Source of the DNA: Veillonella sp.
Lineage (GTDB): Bacteria > Bacillota > Negativicutes > Veillonellales > Veillonellaceae
Reading direction: 5' to 3'
Assembly (NCBI RefSeq): GCF_041333735.1
Contig: NZ_JBGKFB010000001.1
Coordinates: forward strand, 1,047,001 to 1,111,000
Length of the DNA: 64,000 nt
Under the pieces are notes generated by a model. It did not search any database. It was not told where the DNA came from and was given only the letters and a program-made list of their open reading frames with translations. A program made the translations under genes and the position numbers. Shown here in pieces: positions 60,277-64,000 of this stretch. Within the stretch, counting starts at the first letter, position 1, and every line of letters starts with the position of its first letter.

Positions 60277-60291
60277 TTAAATAACTATAGT

Positions 60292-60338
60292 AACATCTCT
60301 GTTAGTTGATTGGTGATTGGCTAACAGAGATGTTTTTT
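60292..60338 (+). terminator. Intrinsic terminator after mtgA
   Basis: AACATCTCTGTTAG (60292-60305) and CTAACAGAGATGTT (60321-60334) form a perfect 14-bp stem followed by a T tract. Confidence 0.93.
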
Positions 60339-60391
60339 GTAATAAATAGTTACGTTCCGAAATATATTATTAAATTGAATAAAAATAATGC

Positions 60392-60420
60392 TTGCATTTA
60401 TAATTATACAGGTGTATACT
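60392..60420 (+). promoter_or_regulatory. argGH promoter
   Basis: TTGCAT (60392-60397) and TATACT (60415-60420) with 17-base spacing. It leaves a leader of about 115 bases before argG. AT-rich, ARG-box-like words (TTGAATAAAAATAAT) overlap and precede the -35, so ArgR control is possible but not shown. Confidence 0.65.
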
Positions 60421-60541
60421 ATTTTTTGTCAGAAAGAGGGAATAACCGTTGAGCTAGATGCCACGGTGCTTTCACAATTATCTGATATAATATCGATTAT
60501 ATGAGTTTAAATACATAGTAAGTTTTTTATGAGGTGTTATC

Positions 60542-61753
60542 ATGGGTAAAGCAAATAAAGTAGTACTCGCATATTCTGGTGGTTTAGACACATCCGTTAT
60601 CATTCCTTGGTTAAAAGAAAATTATGGCGCTGAAGTTATCGCCGTATGCGTAGACTTGGGTCAACCTGAGGATTATGATGCAGTTGAGAAAAAAGCGATC
60701 AAATCTGGTGCTTCTAAAGCGTATATTGTTGACGCTAAAGAAGAGTTCGTAAAAGATTATGTGTGGCCAACAGTAAAAGCTGGTGCAGTTTATGAAGGCA
60801 AATATTTATTAGGTACATCCTTCGCTAGACCTTTAATCGGTAAAATCCTTGTAGATATTGCTAAAAAAGAAGGCGCTGATGCTATCGCTCACGGTGCGAC
60901 TGGTAAAGGTAATGACCAAGTTCGTTTTGAACTTGCCATTAAAGCATTGGCTCCTAATATGAAAATCATTGCTCCTTGGAGAGAATGGGATTTGAAATCT
61001 AGAACAGACTGCATGGAATACGCTGCTAAACACGACATTCCTGTTGTAGCTACAAAATCCCATCCATATTCCATGGACCAAAACGTATGGCATTTGTCCC
61101 ATGAAGGTGGCGATCTTGAAAATCCAGCAAATGCTCCTAAAGATGATGTGTACTTGGTAACACATACTCCTGAACAAGCTCCAGACGAAGCTGGTTATGT
61201 AACTGTATCCTTCAAAGACGGTGTACCTGTAGCGGTAGACGGTCAAGAAGGTACTCCTTTACAATTGTTAGAAAAACTCAACGAAATTGGTGCACACTAT
61301 GGTGTAGGTGTTGTAGATATCGTTGAAAATAGATTAGTAGGTATGAAATCCCGTGGCGTTTATGAAAACCCAGGCGGCTCCATTATCATGTATGCTCACA
61401 GAGAACTTGAATACCTATGCCTTGACAGAGCTACATACCACTATAAAGAACTCATTGCCAACAAATACGCTGAACTCGTATACGATGGCATGTGGTTCGC
61501 ACCATTGATGAACGCTTTGCAAGCATTCGTTGATGAAACTCAAAAAACTGTAACTGGTGAAGTAAAACTTAAACTGTACAAAGGCAACATTATTTCTGCT
61601 GGTGCAACTTCTCCATACTCCTTGTACAGCGAAGATTTCGTAACATTCGAAGAAGACGATGTATACAACCAAGCTGATGCGGCTGGTTTCATTAACTTGT
61701 TCGGTTTACCTCTTAAAATTAATGCATTGATGAAAGAAAAGGCAGGTAAATAA
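60542..61753 (+). CDS. argG: Argininosuccinate synthase
   Basis: Joins citrulline and aspartate with ATP in arginine synthesis, 403 residues. VVLAYSGGLDTSVIIPWLKE is the ATP-pyrophosphatase P-loop, and AHGATGKGNDQVRFELA is the second signature. GAGGTG precedes the start. The TAA stop shares its last base with the argH ATG (TAATG), a classic coupled arrangement. Confidence 0.97.
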   Translation: MGKANKVVLAYSGGLDTSVIIPWLKENYGAEVIAVCVDLGQPEDYDAVEKKAIKSGASKAYIVDAKEEFVKDYVWPTVKAGAVYEGKYLLGTSFARPLIGKILVDIAKKEGADAIAHGATGKGNDQVRFELAIKALAPNMKIIAPWREWDLKSRTDCMEYAAKHDIPVVATKSHPYSMDQNVWHLSHEGGDLENPANAPKDDVYLVTHTPEQAPDEAGYVTVSFKDGVPVAVDGQEGTPLQLLEKLNEIGAHYGVGVVDIVENRLVGMKSRGVYENPGGSIIMYAHRELEYLCLDRATYHYKELIANKYAELVYDGMWFAPLMNALQAFVDETQKTVTGEVKLKLYKGNIISAGATSPYSLYSEDFVTFEEDDVYNQADAAGFINLFGLPLKINALMKEKAGK

Positions 61754-63180
61754 TGGCTAAATTGTGGGGCGGGCGTTTCACAAAAGGCACTGATAAAGCG
61801 GTAGAGGATTTTACATCCTCTATCGCTTTTGATGCGCGGATGTACGCCGAAGATATTGCAGGTAGTAAAGCACACGCGACTATGCTAGCAAAACAAAATA
61901 TTATCTCCGACGCAGATCGGGATGCTATTGTTGAGGGCTTAACAAAGATTAAAGGCCAAATCGATAAAGGGGAGTTCCCATTTTCCGTAGCTCTCGAAGA
62001 CATTCATATGAATATTGAAAAACGCTTAACAGATGATATTGGTGAAGCCGGTGGCCGCTTACATACCGGCCGTAGCCGTAATGACCAATGCGCAGTAGAT
62101 TTGCACATGTACGTGCGTAAAGCCGTAGTAGAAATGGGCGAGCTTATCGTAGATATGCAAAAAGCTCTCATAGAAACGGCTGAAAAATACAGCGATGTTA
62201 TCATGCCTGGCTATACGCATTTACAACGGGCTCAACCTGTATTGTTTGGTCATCATATGATGGCATACTTCTCTATGCTAGAGCGCGACTTTGACCGTTT
62301 GTTGATGGTCTTCAAACACGCAGACATCATGCCACTTGGTGCAGGGGCCTTAGCTGGTTCTACGTACGGTATTGATCAAACCTATACGCAAAAGCTACTC
62401 GGCTTCTCTCGTATTTACGAAAATAGTATGGATGCCGTATCTGACCGTGACTATGTAGTTGAATTCTTGTCCTTTGCATCTCTTGTGATGATGCATTTGA
62501 GCCGTCTTAGCGAAGAATTGGTTTTGTGGTCTACCAATGAGTTTAACTTCATTGAACTCGATGATGCTCATTGCACAGGCTCTAGCATTATGCCACAAAA
62601 GAAAAATCCTGACGTATGTGAACTTGTTCGTGGTAAAACAGGTCGTACCTATGGTCACTTGTTAGGTTTATTAACTACATTAAAAGGCTTGCCACTTACA
62701 TATAATAAAGATATGCAAGAGGATAAAGAGGGCATTTTTGATGCTATCGATACAGTACACTTTGCATTGTCCATTAATGCGGCTATGGTCCGTGGTATGA
62801 AGGTCAATGGGGCGCATATGAAAGCTGTCCTCGATGATGACTTCTCTAATGCTACAGATATGGCCGATTACCTTGCGAAAAAAGGCGTTCCATTCCGTGA
62901 AGCTCATGAAATCGTAGGTAATGCTGTACATCATTGCATTGAAAAAGGTTGTGTATTGCTTGATTTATCCGTTGAGGACTTCAAAGCTATCTCACATCAT
63001 TTTGATGCAGATATCCTTGATGCCATTTCCATCGAAGCTTGCGTAGCTGGTCGTAATAACTATTCTGGTACTGCTCCAGAATGTGTGGAAAGACAACGTA
63101 GCAATGGTAAAGCTGTTATCGCTGGAGAAGAAAAACAAATTGCTCAGTGGAAAGCAATTGTAGAATCTGTGCAAGCATAA
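61753..63180 (+). CDS. argH: Argininosuccinate lyase
   Basis: Cleaves argininosuccinate to arginine and fumarate, the last step of arginine synthesis, 475 residues. LWGGRFTKGTDKAVEDFTSS is the N-terminal signature, GRSRNDQCAVDLHMYVR the second region, and GSSIMPQKKNPDVCELVRGK the fumarase/lyase signature with the catalytic Ser loop. It is coupled to argG by a one-base overlap. A long terminator-like hairpin follows. Confidence 0.97.
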   Translation: MAKLWGGRFTKGTDKAVEDFTSSIAFDARMYAEDIAGSKAHATMLAKQNIISDADRDAIVEGLTKIKGQIDKGEFPFSVALEDIHMNIEKRLTDDIGEAGGRLHTGRSRNDQCAVDLHMYVRKAVVEMGELIVDMQKALIETAEKYSDVIMPGYTHLQRAQPVLFGHHMMAYFSMLERDFDRLLMVFKHADIMPLGAGALAGSTYGIDQTYTQKLLGFSRIYENSMDAVSDRDYVVEFLSFASLVMMHLSRLSEELVLWSTNEFNFIELDDAHCTGSSIMPQKKNPDVCELVRGKTGRTYGHLLGLLTTLKGLPLTYNKDMQEDKEGIFDAIDTVHFALSINAAMVRGMKVNGAHMKAVLDDDFSNATDMADYLAKKGVPFREAHEIVGNAVHHCIEKGCVLLDLSVEDFKAISHHFDADILDAISIEACVAGRNNYSGTAPECVERQRSNGKAVIAGEEKQIAQWKAIVESVQA

Positions 63181-63227
63181 TTGCTTTAGTAAGCCTAATG
63201 TTTTGATTTAGGGCTACATCCTGTACA

Positions 63228-63349
63228 AGAGTAACATTCAAAGTAATAGTTACTCTTGTGACATTGAAAATTTAAGATCGATATACATATAAGTCTTATG
63301 TTAAAGTGCTTTATATTAACCTTTAAGCTTATGTGTATATCGATTTTTT
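63228..63349 (+). terminator. argGH 3' hairpin and terminator
   Basis: First a 10-bp hairpin CAAGAGTAAC/GTTACTCTTG (63229-63258), then a 17-bp stem with one wobble (63277-63293 with 63328-63344) ending in six Ts. The second is the likely terminator; the first may stabilise the mRNA end. Confidence 0.85.
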
Positions 63350-63797
63350 ATTTGAATGATAGATAATTTCTTGAAAAGAGTTATTCTAATTGATAAATTA
63401 CTATTAAAATGGTGTAAATTTATGTACGCATACAGTGGACTGCGCAAAAACAATAGTCTTGTACTAGGACACTATAACCATGATAGATAGTAAAAATCAC
63501 ATATATACACAGAATAAAATGGGATAAAAATATACCCTGTCATTGTTAAAATGAGTTCTGTTCGTTTTAGATGATAAATTAACTATAATTTATTCAATTC
63601 GTGTAATAATGCTTGTCCGCCAATAAAGTACTTTCATTTTGGGTTCATAGGTGTTATTATTTAATTCGTAATAAGAATAACAACGGTAAATTCACATTCA
63701 AGCCCATCACAGCACGAACTGAATTTACTTAGCGGTATATTATATTTAAGTGAATTATGGACGAGAAAAAATTCACCTTTTGAAAGGGGATTGATAC
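63350..63797. other. Leader region of the PotE-like gene
   Basis: This 450-base AT-rich non-coding stretch holds two inverted repeats, GTTATT...AATAAC (about 63653-63682) and GTAAATTCA...TGAATTTAC (about 63686-63731), which could form leader structures before the antiporter gene. No open frame or known riboswitch was identified. Confidence 0.45.
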
Positions 63798-64000
63798 ATG
63801 AAAACCACCGCTAAAAAAATGTCTGTATTCCAGCTAACCACAATGGTAGCAGCCAATATGCTAGGAGCTGGGATCATTATGTTACCAACTAATTTGGCTC
63901 AAGTTGGTACTATTTCAGTTTTATCTTGGCTCGTAACAGCTGTGGGTGCGCTTCTGTTAGCGTATATTTTTGCTCAAGCGGGTATGTTCTCTCAGATTAG
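63798..64000 (+). CDS. potE: PotE-like putrescine/ornithine antiporter (3' end off the window)
   Basis: The visible 67 residues begin MKTTAKKMSVFQLTTMVAAN and continue MLGAGIIMLPTNLAQVGTIS and LSWLVTAVGALLLAYIFAQA. This is the N-terminus of an APC-superfamily transporter closest in pattern to PotE: the GxGIIMLPT..AxVGTIS block and the following SWLVTAVG are shared with the enterobacterial protein. PotE exchanges putrescine for ornithine. AAAGGGGA precedes the start. In Veillonella polyamines decorate the peptidoglycan, so polyamine transport would make sense, but substrate assignment from the N-terminus is tentative. Confidence 0.82.
   Translation, partial: MKTTAKKMSVFQLTTMVAANMLGAGIIMLPTNLAQVGTISVLSWLVTAVGALLLAYIFAQAGMFSQI

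Overview
The window most likely comes from a Negativicutes bacterium, and Veillonella is the best guess. The reasoning is inference from content: a moderately AT-rich, densely coded chromosome with an L-lactate permease next to an Ldh2-type lactate/malate dehydrogenase, a very large 2-hydroxyacyl-CoA-dehydratase-activase-like protein, cobamide-dependent metabolism, a putrescine/ornithine-type antiporter, and secreted proteins with TolA-like stalks that suit a diderm cell. No rRNA or tRNA gene was seen, so the genus is not proven.

Positions 1-14277 hold the downstream part of a propanediol/glycerol utilisation (Pdu) microcompartment operon, all on the + strand. It contains the B12-dependent diol dehydratase (medium and small subunits; the large subunit lies off the left edge), its reactivase, a cobalamin adenosyltransferase, a glycerol-type channel, a CobT homologue, and shell proteins of the PduU, PduA/J, PduB, PduK and PduN types. 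It also contains PduV, PduL, an EutJ-like chaperone, PduM, PduP and PduQ. Together these make an aldehyde inside a protein shell and split it into acyl-CoA/acyl-phosphate and alcohol. PduS, PduT, PduW and PduX are not present between pduD and pduQ. A 59-residue gene at 8285-8464 encodes two encapsulation-peptide-like helices joined by an acidic, proline-containing linker. A terminator follows pduQ, and then a 1417-residue activase/dehydratase-like protein.

Positions 19008-28243 are the accessory region. A cluster of palindromic repeat elements (two complete, two right-half copies and a further complete one, arranged partly as a 321-bp direct duplication) leads to a strikingly AT-rich two-gene cassette. 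Its first gene encodes a 612-residue protein with a C-terminal PD-(D/E)XK-like nuclease signature. The second, separated by one base, encodes a UPF0489/arginase-like protein. Another copy of the palindromic element closes the cassette on the right in opposite orientation. Next come a Bcr/CflA-type efflux pump, an intact IS3-family element inserted in the loop of a hairpin, a small PepSY protein, and an IS1182-family element whose transposase carries one in-frame stop. The two-gene cassette is the best candidate for an undescribed (possibly defence) system.

Positions 28258-45481 return to core metabolism: lactate permease and Ldh2 (- strand), an orphan molybdopterin oxidoreductase, a branched-chain amino acid carrier, an iron-type alcohol dehydrogenase, a DUF1653 protein, a HAD phosphatase, a lipoprotein cyclophilin, a GIY-YIG protein, DUF1934-argS-pyrG, a peroxiredoxin, and an Rrf2 regulator with cysK. 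Positions 45634-50762 encode surface/secreted proteins: a 1221-residue protein joining a repeat-built helical stalk to a tannase-like esterase, and two tandem paralogous exported proteins. Positions 50909-63180 hold fruK-fruA, an NhaC-type antiporter, dapF, ptsI-ptsH, a CsoR-type repressor, a GT51 glycosyltransferase and argG-argH. The right edge cuts a PotE-like antiporter.
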